Source: Geodermatophilus sp. DSM 45219
GTDB lineage: Bacteria > Actinomycetota > Actinomycetes > Mycobacteriales > Geodermatophilaceae
Reading direction: 5' to 3'
Length of the DNA: 64,000 bases
Assembly: GCF_900104025.1 (NCBI RefSeq)
Contig: NZ_FNIQ01000004.1
Coordinates: forward strand, 62,001 to 126,000
The notes under the pieces are model-generated. The model was not told the origin of the DNA, searched no databases, and was given only the letters and a program-made list of their open reading frames with translations. This document shows, in pieces, positions 34,873 through 44,323 of this stretch. Within the stretch, counting starts at the first letter, position 1, and every line of letters begins with the position of its first letter. The translations under genes were made by a program, and so were the position numbers.

Positions 34873-36465
34873 TCAGGCGTGCAGCCACACCGCCGCGTCG
34901 TGGGGCAGGACGCCGTCCCCGGTGTCGGCACTGGCCAGCAGCACCCGGCCCTCGGGCAGCGGCACCGCCGCACCCGAGAGGTTGAGCAGGCACACCAGAC
35001 CGCCCGGACGGCGGAACGCCAGGCAACCGTCGGGTGCCGGTACCCACTCGAGCCCCTCGCCGGCGAAGACCGGCGACGTCCGGCGCAGCTGCAGGGCCGT
35101 CCGGTACAGCGACAGCACCGAACCGGCGTCGGCCGCCTGCGCCTCGGCGGTCAGCGGCTCCCAGCCCTCGGGCATGGGCAGCCACGTCTCCGCGCGGGAG
35201 GAGAACCCGTACGCGGCCTCGCTGCCCGACCACGGCACCGGGACGCGGCAGGCGTCCCGCCCGCGCTCGGTCCGTCCGGACCGCTCCCAGATCGGGTCCT
35301 GCAGCACCTCGTCGGGCAGGTCGACGTCGGGCATGCCGAGCTCGTCGCCGTTGTAGAGGTAGGCCGCCCCGGGCAGGGCCAGCTGCAGCAGCGCCGCGGC
35401 GCGCGCCCGGCGGGTGCCGACCTCGCCGCCTCCGTATCGGGTCACGTGCCGTGGGCGGTCGTGGTTGGACAGCACCCAGCAGGCCGGCGCCGGGGTACCG
35501 GCGACGGTGGCCAGCGAGTGGACGACGGCGTCCCGCAGCTCGTCGACGTCCCACTCGGCGGTCAGCAACTTGAAGTTGAAGGCCAGCTGCAGCTCGTCGG
35601 GGCGCAGGTAGAGGGCCAGCCGCTCGTCCTGGGAGACCCACACCTCCCCGACGGCCATCGTGCCGGGGTACTCGTCGAGGACGGCGCGGATCCGCCGGTG
35701 GACGTCGTGCACCCCGTCGTCGTCGAAGCGGTGGTCGCCGGGCCCGTGGTCGGCGAGCAGGCCGGTGTCCTCCATCGGCTGCATGTCCGGCAGCCCGGCG
35801 GGCTTGGCCATGCCGTGGGCGACGTCGACGCGGAAGCCGTCGACCCCGCGGTCCAGCCAGAACCGCAGCGTCGCCTCGAGGTCGGCGAGCACCTCGGGGT
35901 TCGTGAAGTCCAGGTCGGGCTGCTCGGGCGCGAAGATGTGCAGGTACCACTGGCCGTCGTCCACCCGGCTCCAGGCCGGCCCGCCGAACACCGAGGGCCA
36001 GTTGTTCGGGGGTTCCGCACCGTCCGGCCCGCGCCCGTCGCGGAACAGGTAGCGCGCCCGCTCGGGCGAACTGGGACCGGCGGCCAGCGCGGCCTGGAAC
36101 CAGGCGTGCCGGTCGGAGGTGTGGTTGGGCACCAGGTCCACGGTCACCCGGATGCCGAGCGCGTGGGCCTCGGCCAGCAGCGCGTCGAACCCGGCGAGGT
36201 CGCCGAACACGGGCTCCACGTCGCGCGGGTCGGCCACGTCGTAGCCGTGGTCGGCCATCGGCGAGGGGTAGAACGGCGTGATCCACAGCGCGTCGATCCC
36301 GAGCGCGACCAGGTGTGGCAGGCGGGCGCGGATGCCGGCCAGGTCGCCCACGCCGTCGCCGTTCCCGTCGGCGAAGCTGCGGATGTAGACCTGGTAGAAG
36401 ACCGCGTCGCGCCACCAGTCGGCGTCGGTGCGGCGGGCAGCGGGCAGGGACGTGTCGGGGCTCAC
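34873..36465 (-). CDS. Alpha-glucosidase / oligo-1,6-glucosidase (GH13)
   Basis: This 530-residue glycoside hydrolase of family 13 hydrolyses alpha-glucosidic bonds in small malto- or isomalto-oligosaccharides or sucrose/trehalose-like sugars. The four GH13 regions are visible: DLVPNHTSD near residue 111, GFRVDVAHGMAKP with the nucleophilic Asp near 214, the acid Glu in GEVWVS near 275, and the LSNHDRPR transition-state stabiliser near 335. Length suits the alpha-glucosidase subfamilies. There is no signal peptide, so it is intracellular and would need imported sugars. It starts with GTG at 36465 and is the last gene of a run on this strand after the globin. Confidence 0.92.
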   Translation of the reverse strand: MSPDTSLPAARRTDADWWRDAVFYQVYIRSFADGNGDGVGDLAGIRARLPHLVALGIDALWITPFYPSPMADHGYDVADPRDVEPVFGDLAGFDALLAEAHALGIRVTVDLVPNHTSDRHAWFQAALAAGPSSPERARYLFRDGRGPDGAEPPNNWPSVFGGPAWSRVDDGQWYLHIFAPEQPDLDFTNPEVLADLEATLRFWLDRGVDGFRVDVAHGMAKPAGLPDMQPMEDTGLLADHGPGDHRFDDDGVHDVHRRIRAVLDEYPGTMAVGEVWVSQDERLALYLRPDELQLAFNFKLLTAEWDVDELRDAVVHSLATVAGTPAPACWVLSNHDRPRHVTRYGGGEVGTRRARAAALLQLALPGAAYLYNGDELGMPDVDLPDEVLQDPIWERSGRTERGRDACRVPVPWSGSEAAYGFSSRAETWLPMPEGWEPLTAEAQAADAGSVLSLYRTALQLRRTSPVFAGEGLEWVPAPDGCLAFRRPGGLVCLLNLSGAAVPLPEGRVLLASADTGDGVLPHDAAVWLHA

Positions 36466-36518
36466 CGGGCTCCTGGGGGTTTACGGTGTGCCGCCCGGTG
36501 TCGGACGGCGGTGGGGTG

Positions 36519-36944
36519 TCAGGCGGGGGAGAGTCCACCGGGCGCGTCGTCGGGCCATCGGTTCTGCATGCTGCGGGCGGCCATCTCCATGTAGCCCCAG
36601 AGCGTCGCGTCCTGCTCGGGGGTGAGCTCCAGGGAGTCGACTGCCTCGCGCATGTGGTGCAGCCACGCGTCGCGCTCGGCGGCGCCGATGGCGAAGGGCG
36701 CGTGGCGCATGCGCAGCCGGGGGTGGCCGCGATGGTCGGAGTAGGTGGTCGGGCCGCCCCAGTACTGCTCCAGGAACGCGCGGAGCCGGATTTCGGCGCC
36801 GTCCCAGTCGTCCTGCGGGTACAGCGGCGCGAGCACCGGGTCGGTGCGGACCCCGGCGTAGAAGCGGGCGACGAGCCGGGCGAACGTCGGGGCGCCGCCG
36901 ACCTCCTCGTAGAAGGTCCGCGCCGACGGCAGGGAGCGGCTCAT
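36519..36944 (-). CDS. glbO: Group II truncated haemoglobin (GlbO-like)
   Basis: This 141-residue haem protein is a 2-on-2 globin of group II, which in mycobacteria handles oxygen, NO or peroxide. [23 protein letters not shown] at the start includes the family GG motif; the proximal His is in [10 protein letters not shown] near residue 76, and the group II Trp (G8) is in [10 protein letters not shown] near 88. The Tyr in the CD/B region ([14 protein letters not shown]) fits ligand-stabilising residues. The ATG overlaps the stop of the MFS permease gene by 4 nt, so the two are coupled, which is the common actinobacterial neighbourhood only in part. Confidence 0.92.
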   Translation of the reverse strand: MSRSLPSARTFYEEVGGAPTFARLVARFYAGVRTDPVLAPLYPQDDWDGAEIRLRAFLEQYWGGPTTYSDHRGHPRLRMRHAPFAIGAAERDAWLHHMREAVDSLELTPEQDATLWGYMEMAARSMQNRWPDDAPGGLSPA

Positions 36945-38257
36945 GACGTCGATGGTCCCGCAGTGGGCCGGTCGGCTGCCACGTGACCCTGGGTACGCGC
37001 GTAGCCGAGCAGCGGCGGCACGACGGCCAGCAGGCCCAGCCCGCCGATGAGGGCGATGACCCAACCGGGGGCCACACCCTCGGCCGCCGCCCCGGCGGCG
37101 AGCACGCCGATCCCCTGGACGCCGTACAGCCCGCTGACCGCGACCCCGAACGCGCGCCCCCGGTAGGCCTGCGGCACCGCCTGGACGAAGGCGACGTTCA
37201 GCGGGATCGTCCAGGCCGCCCCCAGGCCCGCGACGAACAGCAGCGCTACGACGGCGGCGTAGGCGCCCTGCCCCGGCGCCCACCACACGGTGACCAGCCC
37301 GGCCAGCAGCACCGGGACGAGGGACAGCACGACCAGCGGCGGCACCAGCTGCTCGCTGCGCCGCTGGGTGAGCCCGCGCGCGATGAGCAGGCCGCCCACG
37401 GTGACACCGGCGGGGTTGGCCGCCAGCAGGACGCCGATCTGGGCCTCACCCTGTCCCAGCTGCGTGACCAGCGGCGCGGCGACGCCCTCGGGCGCGGTGC
37501 CGAAGAGGGTGCCGACCCAGGTGACGGCGATGATCGCGCGCAACCGCGCGGACCGGCCGATGACCCGCATGCCCTCGGCGGCGTCCCGCCACATCGACCG
37601 CGGGCCCTCCCACGCGCCGCCGTCGTCCGGCGCGGGGCGGCGCTGCAGCCGGGCCCACAGCCAGACGGCCGAGACGGCGAACGTGGCCGCGTTGACCAGC
37701 AGCGCGGCGGACGGGTGCAGGACGGCGACCAGCGTGCCGCCCAGCACGAACCCGAGGACCTGGGCCACCTGCGAGCCGACGTTGGTCAGCGACGTGGCGA
37801 GGGCGTACCGGTCGCCGTCGAGGACGTCGGCCATGAGCGCCGACCGCGCCGACTCGAACGGCGGCCCGCACGCCGCCACGACGAACAGCAGACCCAGCAG
37901 CACCGGCAGCGGCGTCCCGGGGACCGCCATCCCGGCCACCAGCACGGCGCGGGCGACGTCGCTGGCGATGAGCACGCGGTGCCGGGGGAAGCGGTCGGCC
38001 AGCGTCGACAGCAGCGCCCCGCCCAGCAGCCACGGCAGGTAGCTGATGGCGAAGGTGACCGCCGACAGCAGCGGCGACTGCGTGCGCTGGTAGACGAGCA
38101 CGGTCAGCGCGACGCGGGCCAGCTCGTCGCCGATCGTCGACAGCAGGTACGTGCCGAACAGCGGGCGGAACTCGCGGACGGCGAACAGCTCGCGGAACGT
38201 CGCCGGGCGCGGTGACGCGCCGGCCGGGCGCTCGCCGGCCGGCCGGCCGCCGCTCAG
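36941..38257 (-). CDS. MFS transporter with non-canonical or shifted start
   Basis: This major facilitator protein has twelve hydrophobic segments over ~420 residues and the motif-A-like loop [11 protein letters not shown] near residue 90. The frame runs upstream into a clear first membrane helix ([22 protein letters not shown]) but meets a stop with no ATG, GTG or TTG before it. Only a CTG at 38257 could start translation in frame. An ATG at 38325 with a good short peptide lies in another frame and stops at 38254, right at the CTG (overlap CTGA). So the gene either uses CTG, is coupled to the short ORF, or suffers a frameshift. The substrate is unknown; drug/metabolite efflux of the MFS-3-like type is likely. 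Confidence 0.75.
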   Translation of the reverse strand: MSGGRPAGERPAGASPRPATFRELFAVREFRPLFGTYLLSTIGDELARVALTVLVYQRTQSPLLSAVTFAISYLPWLLGGALLSTLADRFPRHRVLIASDVARAVLVAGMAVPGTPLPVLLGLLFVVAACGPPFESARSALMADVLDGDRYALATSLTNVGSQVAQVLGFVLGGTLVAVLHPSAALLVNAATFAVSAVWLWARLQRRPAPDDGGAWEGPRSMWRDAAEGMRVIGRSARLRAIIAVTWVGTLFGTAPEGVAAPLVTQLGQGEAQIGVLLAANPAGVTVGGLLIARGLTQRRSEQLVPPLVVLSLVPVLLAGLVTVWWAPGQGAYAAVVALLFVAGLGAAWTIPLNVAFVQAVPQAYRGRAFGVAVSGLYGVQGIGVLAAGAAAEGVAPGWVIALIGGLGLLAVVPPLLGYARTQGHVAADRPTAGPSTS

Positions 38258-38325
38258 CGGGTGCCCGCCGGAGTGCCGGTCCTGCCGTCGTCAGCGGCAG
38301 TGATCACGGACGGTGAAGCGTTCAT
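38254..38325 (-). other. Short ORF (23 codons) overlapping the MFS gene start
   Basis: An ATG at 38325 opens a 23-residue peptide (MNASPSVITAADDGRTGTPA...) whose TGA at 38254-38256 overlaps the CTG codon that would start the MFS protein. It may be a leader peptide that couples translation, or the true N terminus of the permease cut off by a frameshift. Confidence 0.35.
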
Positions 38326-38412
38326 CACGCCGATACTCTCAGGTTCTGGAAGCGGAACGGCTGGTGTCGACCCCCTGCCCCCGGTGTGGCGCCGGACACG
38401 CGCCCACAGGGG

Positions 38413-40491
38413 TCAGCCGGTCGGCCCGGTGTGCGCGGCGAGGAAGGCCAACTGGTCGGCGGCCAGGCCCACGGTGCGGCTGACCGCGCGGGCGCCGTGC
38501 CCCACCGAGGTCTCCCGCCGGAGCAGCACGGGCGCGTCGGCCGACGTGGCGTGCTGCAGCGCCGCGGCCAGCTTGCGCGCGTGCAGCGGGTCGACCCGGG
38601 TGTCGGACTCGAAGGTCGTGAACAGCACCGCGGGGTAGGCGGTCCCCTCCACCACGCGGTGGTAGGGCGAGTACCCCAGCAGCCAGCCGAGCTCGGTGGG
38701 GTCCTCGGCGGTGCCGTACTCGTCGTTCCACGTGCGGCCCAGACCGAAGCGCTCGTAGCGGACCATGTCCAGCAGCGGCGCGCTGCAGACGACGGCGGCG
38801 GCCAGGTCCGGGCGCTGGGTGAGGGTGGCCCCGACCAGCAGGCCGCCGTTGGAGCCGCCCATCACCGCCAGCCGCGCGGGCGTCGTCCACCCCTCAGCGA
38901 CCAGGTGCTCGCCGGCCGCGGCGAAGTCGTCGAAGACGTTCTGCTTGCGCTCGCGCATGCCGGCGCGGTGCCACTGCTCGCCGTGCTCGGAGCCGCCGCG
39001 CAGGTTGGCCACCGCCCACACCCCGCCCGCCTCGACCCAGGCCAGGGCCTGGGCCGAGTAGCCGGGGGTGAGGGCGACGTTGAACCCGCCGTAGCCGTAG
39101 AGCACCGTCGGCCGCGGGCGGTCGGGCGCGCCGGCCTGGGAGAGCACGAACAGGTGCACCGGGGTCCCGTCGGCCGACGTCGCGTGCGTCTCGACCACCC
39201 GGATCGCCGGCACCTCCCCGGCCACCGGTGCCTGCTCCCAGCCGGTCAGGCCGGCCGGGTCGGCGGCGTCCCAGCGCAGCACCGAGGGCGGGGTGGCGTG
39301 GTCGGTGAAGCCGACCCACGCGCTGCTGCCCCCCTCCGGCGGTGCGCTGACGCCGGACACGCTGCCGGCCCGCAGGGCCGTCACCCCGGCCTGACGGCCC
39401 GAGCCGTCGGCGGCCCACACGGACAACCGGTCGGTCGCGTCCACCGAGTGCACGGCGAGCACCTGCAGGTCGCCGTGCGGGCCGTCGACGAGCGCGACGT
39501 CGGTCAGCACGCCGTCCTGCTGCTCGGGGACGACGTCCCGCCAGGACCCCGGCGCCCAGGTCGCCGGGTCGGCGGGGTCGGCGACCGCGAGCCGCCAGCG
39601 TGGCGTGCCACGGTCGCTCATCAGCCACAGCCGGCCGTCGCGGGCGACCCACGCCGCGGTCTGCGCGTCCACGCCGACCTGGAGCTCGCGCAGGACGCCG
39701 TCCCCGGCGAGGTCGGCCAGCCACACGTCGTCCCGCGGGGCGGTGCCCACCGAGGCGGAGACGACCAGCCAGCGGCCGTCGCGGCTGGTGCGGGCGCCGA
39801 AGTAGGTGGCGGGGTCGCTGCCCTCGCCGTGCACCAGCACGTCGCCGTCGGCGTCGGCCCCCACCCGGTGACGCCAGACCCGCCGGTGGAACTGCTCCTC
39901 GCCGGCGGGGACGCGCTCCGGCGCCAGCCGGCGGACGTAGAACAACTCGTCCCCGCCGGGCAGCCAGGCGACGGGGGAGTAGCGGCAGCGGTCGATCGGA
40001 CCGTCGAGCTGCTCGCCGGTGGCGACGTCGAGCACGTGCAGCCGCGACTCCTCGTCACCGCCGGTGGAGAGCTGGTAGGCCAGCCGGTCGCCCTCCCAGG
40101 ACGGCGACCAGGCGTCGAGGGTGGTGGTGCCCGCGGGGTCGACCGCCATCGGGTCGACCAGCACCCGCTCGCTGCCGTCGGGCTCGCGCACCCGCAGGAC
40201 CGCGTGCTCCTGACCGGGGTCGCGGCGGGTGGAGAAGGCCCGCCCGTTCCGCCAGACCGGGACGCCGACGGCGCCGGCGTGCACCAGCTCGGCCAGCCGC
40301 GCGGCGAAGCGGTCGCGCAGCGGCAGGACGGCCAGGGCCTCGGCGGCCAGCTCGTCCTGCGCGGCGGTCCACGCGACCGTGCGCGGGTCGGCGGCGTCCT
40401 CCAGCCAGCGGTAGGGGTCGGCGACGGCGTGTCCGTGGAGGTGCTCGACGAGGTCGAGCCGCTCGGCGTGGGGGTGGCGCACGCCGTCCAC
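38413..40491 (-). CDS. Prolyl oligopeptidase family serine peptidase (S9A)
   Basis: This ~692-residue enzyme cleaves short peptides after proline. The N-terminal beta-propeller domain opens with [17 protein letters not shown] near residue 22, typical for S9A. The catalytic domain has [18 protein letters not shown] near 455, the nucleophile in [11 protein letters not shown] near Ser545, the Asp in [19 protein letters not shown] near 625-640 and the His in SVGHGAR near 662. No signal peptide is seen, so it is cytoplasmic. GTG 40491 is chosen as the start; GTG 40482 is nearly as good. It stands 155 nt downstream of the MFS start region on the same strand. Confidence 0.92.
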   Translation of the reverse strand: MDGVRHPHAERLDLVEHLHGHAVADPYRWLEDAADPRTVAWTAAQDELAAEALAVLPLRDRFAARLAELVHAGAVGVPVWRNGRAFSTRRDPGQEHAVLRVREPDGSERVLVDPMAVDPAGTTTLDAWSPSWEGDRLAYQLSTGGDEESRLHVLDVATGEQLDGPIDRCRYSPVAWLPGGDELFYVRRLAPERVPAGEEQFHRRVWRHRVGADADGDVLVHGEGSDPATYFGARTSRDGRWLVVSASVGTAPRDDVWLADLAGDGVLRELQVGVDAQTAAWVARDGRLWLMSDRGTPRWRLAVADPADPATWAPGSWRDVVPEQQDGVLTDVALVDGPHGDLQVLAVHSVDATDRLSVWAADGSGRQAGVTALRAGSVSGVSAPPEGGSSAWVGFTDHATPPSVLRWDAADPAGLTGWEQAPVAGEVPAIRVVETHATSADGTPVHLFVLSQAGAPDRPRPTVLYGYGGFNVALTPGYSAQALAWVEAGGVWAVANLRGGSEHGEQWHRAGMRERKQNVFDDFAAAGEHLVAEGWTTPARLAVMGGSNGGLLVGATLTQRPDLAAAVVCSAPLLDMVRYERFGLGRTWNDEYGTAEDPTELGWLLGYSPYHRVVEGTAYPAVLFTTFESDTRVDPLHARKLAAALQHATSADAPVLLRRETSVGHGARAVSRTVGLAADQLAFLAAHTGPTG

Positions 40492-40628
40492 GGTAGTGAG
40501 GGCGGGGGACCGTCCCGGGGGCCCGGCGGTACATCCCGGGAGCGCTCGAGCGGGTTCGCAGGTCAGAATGGGGGCGCCCACGGGTCGCACAGCACCCGGC
40601 GCGCGGCCCCGGGCGCCGGAGGTGCCCC

Positions 40629-41234
40629 GTGCCACGACCCGCCCACGGGTCGCCCGCAGGCCAGCCAGGTCCGCGGCGCGACCACCACTCCCATCCGGTG
40701 CCGCCCGTCCCGGCGCGGTCCACCGCCGCTGCGACGCTGCTGCTCAACGCCACCTACGAGCCGTTGTGCGTGGTCTCCAGCCGCCGCGCCATCGTGCTCG
40801 TCCTCGCCGACAAGGCGGTCTCGGTGCACAGCGCACCGGAGGAGGTGCACGCCGAGACGGTGACCCTGGCGGTGCCGGTGGTCGTGCGCCTGACCCGCTA
40901 CGTCCGCGTGCCCTACCCGGCCCAGGTGCCGCTGTCCCGGCGCGCGGTCTTCCACCGCGACGCCTCCACCTGCGTCTACTGCGGCGGGTCGGCCACGAGC
41001 ATCGACCACGTCGTCCCGCGCAGCCGCGGCGGCACGCACACCTGGGACAACGTCGTCGCGGCCTGCCGGCGGTGCAACCACACCAAGGCCGACCGGTCGC
41101 TGGCCGAGATGGGCTGGAAGCTGCCGAACCCGCCGCGGACGCCGAGCGGTGCGGCCTGGCGGCTGCTCGGGGCGCGCACGGTCGACCCGCGCTGGCGGGA
41201 GTGGCTCGGCATGCCGGAGAGCGTGTCGGCGTGA
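40629..41234 (+). CDS. HNH endonuclease domain protein
   Basis: This ~201-residue protein has a small N-terminal domain that begins LLLNATYEPLCVVSSRRAIVLVLADKA near residue 35 and a C-terminal HNH domain: CVYCGG near 117, SIDHVVPRSRGG near 126, and a second zinc pair CRRCNHTKADRS near 149. This architecture is a conserved, single-copy actinobacterial protein with unknown biological role, distinct from restriction or inteins' HNH enzymes. The GTG at 40629 is preceded by GGAGG at a spacing of 6; GTG 40698 is an alternative that removes a Pro/His-rich lead. It is followed by a large hairpin. Confidence 0.85.
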   Translation: MPRPAHGSPAGQPGPRRDHHSHPVPPVPARSTAAATLLLNATYEPLCVVSSRRAIVLVLADKAVSVHSAPEEVHAETVTLAVPVVVRLTRYVRVPYPAQVPLSRRAVFHRDASTCVYCGGSATSIDHVVPRSRGGTHTWDNVVAACRRCNHTKADRSLAEMGWKLPNPPRTPSGAAWRLLGARTVDPRWREWLGMPESVSA

Positions 41235-41267
41235 CCTCGCGGCGCACGGCGCGGCGGCCCTCCGCCG

Positions 41268-41337
41268 ACTCTCGCGCCGTCGTTCCCGCTCTCGCGCCGT
41301 CGTGCCGGCGCGAGAGCGGGAGGAGCAGCGCGAGAGT
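41268..41337. terminator. Large two-step inverted repeat with internal direct repeat
   Basis: Inner arms 41285-41298 and 41307-41320 pair perfectly over 14 bp; outer arms 41268-41277 and 41328-41337 pair over 10 bp. A 15-nt string at 41270-41284 recurs at 41290-41304. It lies between two plus-strand genes and likely ends the HNH transcript. Confidence 0.5.
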
Positions 41338-41349
41338 GCGGGTCGTCGC

Positions 41350-42213
41350 ATGACCTCCCCGGGCACGGCCCGGCGGCTGTGGGCGATGGGCGAGCCGTTC
41401 CACGCGCTCACGTACTTCACCGACGAGTGCCGGACGGCGGCCGAGGCGACCGGCCTGCGCGGTTTCTGGAGGACCTACTTCGCCCTGCGCGCCGCGCCGC
41501 TGGGCCCGGTCGGCCCGGCCGTGGTGACGGCGGCCTTCTACAACTTCGCGCCGGCGTTCGTGGCCCGGCGGGTGCCGGAGGTGTGGGCGGTGGCCGATCC
41601 CGCCACGGTGCTGGAGGCCCGGCTGGCCGGGGTCGACGCCGCGGTCCGCCGGGTGCTGGGGGAGCAGTGGCCGCGCTCGGCCGCGGCCGCGGAGGCCGCT
41701 GACCTGCTCGTCACGGCCGCCGCCGCCGTGGACGCCCCGGGCCGGCCGCTGGCCGCGGCCAACGCCGCGCTCCCGGTGCCGGGGGAGCCGCACCTGGCCG
41801 CGTGGCAGTCACTGACCACGCTGCGCGAGCACCGCGGCGACGGGCACAACGCCGCGCTGCTCCAGCGGGGGATCTCGGGCGTCGGCGCGCACGTGCTCGC
41901 CGCCGCGGCCGGCCGGACGCCGCGGGAGTGGCTCGTGCGGGCCCGCGGGTGGGACGACGCCGCGTGGGACGCCGCCGTCGAGCAGCTCGCGCCCCGCGGC
42001 TGGCTGGACGGCGGGGAGCTCACCGCGGAAGGCGCCGCGATCGTCGCCGCGGTCGAGGCCGACACCGACCGGCTGGCGCTGGGCCCCTGGCGGGCTCTCG
42101 GCGACACGGGGTGCGACCGGCTGGCCGAACTGCTGGGGCCGGTGCGCCGCGCCGTGGTGGGCGCAGGTGCGTGGCCTGCCGGGAACCCGATCGGTGTTCC
42201 GGAGCCGGGCTGA
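41350..42213 (+). CDS. SCO6745-like conserved actinobacterial protein
   Basis: This 287-residue protein looks like the actinobacterial family often named after Streptomyces SCO6745; I am not certain of the family. It is all-helical, with LWAMGEPFHALTYFTDECR near residue 9, GFWRTYFALRAAPLGPVGPAVVTAAFYNFAP near 37-68, and a second half that resembles a MarR-type winged helix (GWDDAAWDAAVEQLAPRGWLDGGELTAEGAAIV near 198-232). No catalytic residues are evident. It has no operon partner; the ATG at 41350 follows the large hairpin by 12 nt. Confidence 0.7.
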   Translation: MTSPGTARRLWAMGEPFHALTYFTDECRTAAEATGLRGFWRTYFALRAAPLGPVGPAVVTAAFYNFAPAFVARRVPEVWAVADPATVLEARLAGVDAAVRRVLGEQWPRSAAAAEAADLLVTAAAAVDAPGRPLAAANAALPVPGEPHLAAWQSLTTLREHRGDGHNAALLQRGISGVGAHVLAAAAGRTPREWLVRARGWDDAAWDAAVEQLAPRGWLDGGELTAEGAAIVAAVEADTDRLALGPWRALGDTGCDRLAELLGPVRRAVVGAGAWPAGNPIGVPEPG

Positions 42214-42331
42214 CGCCGCTTCGTCTGTAGTTGTCAGGCGCTCGGCACGTGTCCCGTCTCTTCCTGACATGAGATCAGGGGCTCAGGGGATCCAGGTCTG
42301 AGCAGGAAGTGACGGACCCGGACGCGTCCCA

Positions 42332-42360
42332 GGTCACACTCTGGTCACACGGGATCACAC
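42332..42360 (+). promoter_or_regulatory. Three helically phased direct repeats (PhoP/OmpR-type box candidate)
   Basis: GGTCACAC at 42332-42339 and 42343-42350 and GATCACAC at 42353-42360 repeat every 11 and 10 nt, i.e. one helical turn. Mycobacterial PhoP binds TCACAGC-type direct repeats with 11-nt period and Streptomyces PhoP uses 11-nt direct repeat units, so an OmpR-family response regulator is a good candidate binder. The repeats lie 108-136 nt before the first surface protein gene. The rest of the 254-nt gap shows no other clear signal. Confidence 0.5.
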
Positions 42361-42467
42361 GTGCCCCGCGACGCGTGTCCCATCCGCGACCAGGGTGTTC
42401 CGGGACCGTACGTTCCGCCGGCAGCCAGCGCCGCCCGGGCGCTGCGGTCGCCGGAAGGTGTCCTCCC

Positions 42468-43607
42468 ATGTCTCGCACCACCCACAGCCGCCGGCCGCTC
42501 CAGCGCCTCGGCCTCGTCGGCGTCGGTTCCGCCATCCTCTTCGTCGGGATCGCGGTCCCTGCCGGAGCTGCTGAGAACGTCGTCCTCCCCCTCGAGCCCA
42601 CCGAGGTCGAGCTGGGCGCCTTCCCCGTCGAGAACCTCGGCGCCATGGACCCGATGGCCGACCCGTTTGCCGCGCCCACCCTGACGCCCGTCGGGGTGCA
42701 GTACAGCGGTACGATCGTCGTGACCCTCCCCGCGGAGCTCGACGACTCCGCCGTCGAAGCCACGCTGGTCTTCGACGACAACGGCGATGGCGTCCCCGAG
42801 GCGACGTACGACTCGACCCTGGCCCCCGCCGACCCGAACTACCTCGCCATCAGCGGCGAGGGCACCGGCAGCATCCAGGTCACCCTGCCGGCCGACGACC
42901 CGGTGGCCGGCGACGCCGCCACCCTGTTCCTCGAGCCGCTGGCCTCCACGCTGAGCCCGGCGTTCACCTACTACGACCCGGTGTTCTACGAGCTGGCCTT
43001 CGATGCCTCCGCGCCCAACCCGCAGACCGTGTCGCCCGTGCTGGTCGCGTTCTCGCAGGTGCCCTGTGCGATCTCGTCCGCCACGCCCTGCCCGGTTCCG
43101 GTGACGGCCGGTTCGACCGTCACGCTCGACCTGACCGCGACCTCGGTGCTGCGGGAGCTGGGCCTGACCGACCTCACCGGTGTCCAGGTCGGTCTTGCAG
43201 CGCTGGACGCCAACGGCGATCCCACGGGCGCGGCCGTGGAGCTCACGGTCCAGGTCACCGGCTCGACGGCGAGCTTCATGATCCCGGCGGGCACGGCGGC
43301 CGGTTCCTACGCTCTGGTGGTCGCCCAGGAGGCGTCCTCGGGCGCCGTCTCCGTCGTGGGCGCGGAGATCACCGTCGCGGCGGCCGCGGCCGTCGCCGCG
43401 CCGACCACGGCCGCGCCGACCACCGCGGCCCCGGTCAATGCCGGGCTGCGCTCCAACACCGGCGTCGAGGCCGTCGAGACCGGCTCCACCGGCACCGTCG
43501 CGGTCGCCGCGGGTGCCGGGATGCTGCTGCTGGCCGGTGCCGGCGGCGCCGCCGTCGCCCGCAACCGGCGCCGTGCGGCCGCCGAGGGCGGCACGTGCGA
43601 GGCCTGA
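42468..43607 (+). CDS. Sortase-anchored surface protein with LRSNTG sorting signal
   Basis: This 379-residue secreted protein has a signal peptide (residues ~1-34, basic start then a hydrophobic core and a cut near PAGAAE), a beta-rich body, a Thr/Ala/Pro-rich linker (APTTAAPTTAAP near 311-322) and a C-terminal sorting signal: LRSNTG from Leu327, a hydrophobic segment (near 343-365) and a basic NRRR tail. A calcium-loop-like FDDNGDG lies at 102-108. It resembles LPXTG proteins with a changed motif. A class F sortase gene overlaps its end by 13 nt, and a second paralogue follows, so the sortase probably anchors both proteins. The body matches no domain that I recognise. ATG 42468 gives a full signal peptide. 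Confidence 0.85.
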   Translation: MSRTTHSRRPLQRLGLVGVGSAILFVGIAVPAGAAENVVLPLEPTEVELGAFPVENLGAMDPMADPFAAPTLTPVGVQYSGTIVVTLPAELDDSAVEATLVFDDNGDGVPEATYDSTLAPADPNYLAISGEGTGSIQVTLPADDPVAGDAATLFLEPLASTLSPAFTYYDPVFYELAFDASAPNPQTVSPVLVAFSQVPCAISSATPCPVPVTAGSTVTLDLTATSVLRELGLTDLTGVQVGLAALDANGDPTGAAVELTVQVTGSTASFMIPAGTAAGSYALVVAQEASSGAVSVVGAEITVAAAAAVAAPTTAAPTTAAPVNAGLRSNTGVEAVETGSTGTVAVAAGAGMLLLAGAGGAAVARNRRRAAAEGGTCEA

Positions 43608-44266
43608 CCCGGCCGGGCCGGCGCACCGCCGCGGTAGCGGCGGTCGCCGCCCTCGGGATCTCCGGGGGCACGCTGCTCGCCGTCGGCCTGGCCGACGGCG
43701 AGCAGCCGGCCGCCGCCACCGGGTCCGCCCCGGTGGCGGCGGCCACCACGGCCCCGCCGCCGGAGGAGGCCCCGCCGACCCTGCCGCCCGAAGGGGTCAC
43801 GCTGCCGACGCCGTCGTCCGACGTGCACGTGACCGTCGACGGGCTGGAGATGGACCTGCCCGTGCTCCCGCTGACCCCGCGCGGCGGGGCGATCAACCCG
43901 CCGACGCTCACCGCCGCCTACTGGATCCAGCCCTACGGGGAGCCGGTCGGCAGCGCCGAGCAGGCGGACAACACCCTCTACCTCGCCGCCCACTCGACCG
44001 GCACCGGCGAGTACGGCTTCGACCCGCTGATGGAATCCGACGGCGGTGGCAGCACCCTCGCCGCCGGCGACGAGATCGAGGTCAGCACCCCCGACGGCAC
44101 GGTCAGCTACACCGTGGAGCGCACCGAGCGGTACGCCAAGGGCGAGCTCCCCGGCGCAACCGAGGTGTGGGAGGCCTCGCCGGGCCGGCTGGTGCTCATC
44201 ACCTGCTTCCAGCGCGGCGGCGGCCGCGCCTCCACCGAGAACCTCGTCGTCTTCGCCGAGGCCTGA
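43595..44266 (+). CDS. Class F sortase
   Basis: This 223-residue membrane-anchored transpeptidase has an N-terminal membrane segment (near 12-32), a Thr/Pro/Ala-rich linker and the sortase barrel. The catalytic residues are His133 in TLYLAAHST, Cys204 in LVLITCFQ and Arg211 in GGGRAST, the order and spacing expected for sortases. Class F sortases are common in actinobacteria, and few have known substrates. Here the gene lies between two genes for proteins with LRS(N/D)TG signals, which are the natural substrates. The GTG start lies within the end of the first surface gene, so translation is coupled. Confidence 0.9.
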   Translation: MRGLTRPGRRTAAVAAVAALGISGGTLLAVGLADGEQPAAATGSAPVAAATTAPPPEEAPPTLPPEGVTLPTPSSDVHVTVDGLEMDLPVLPLTPRGGAINPPTLTAAYWIQPYGEPVGSAEQADNTLYLAAHSTGTGEYGFDPLMESDGGGSTLAAGDEIEVSTPDGTVSYTVERTERYAKGELPGATEVWEASPGRLVLITCFQRGGGRASTENLVVFAEA

Positions 44267-44323
44267 CCGACCCGGGTCTCGCGTCAACCACACCCGCACG
44301 CCCGGCTCCAGAGAGGCAGTCCC

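Noticed and set aside
41270..41304. 15-nt direct repeat that could suggest a CRISPR or tandem array
   Set aside because: Only two units, with 5 nt between them, and both are part of a hairpin; no spacer array or cas gene is present.
42275..42781. Minus-strand 168-codon frame over the sortase-island promoter
   Set aside because: It runs through the start of the first surface protein gene, has no recognisable domain and no ribosome site.
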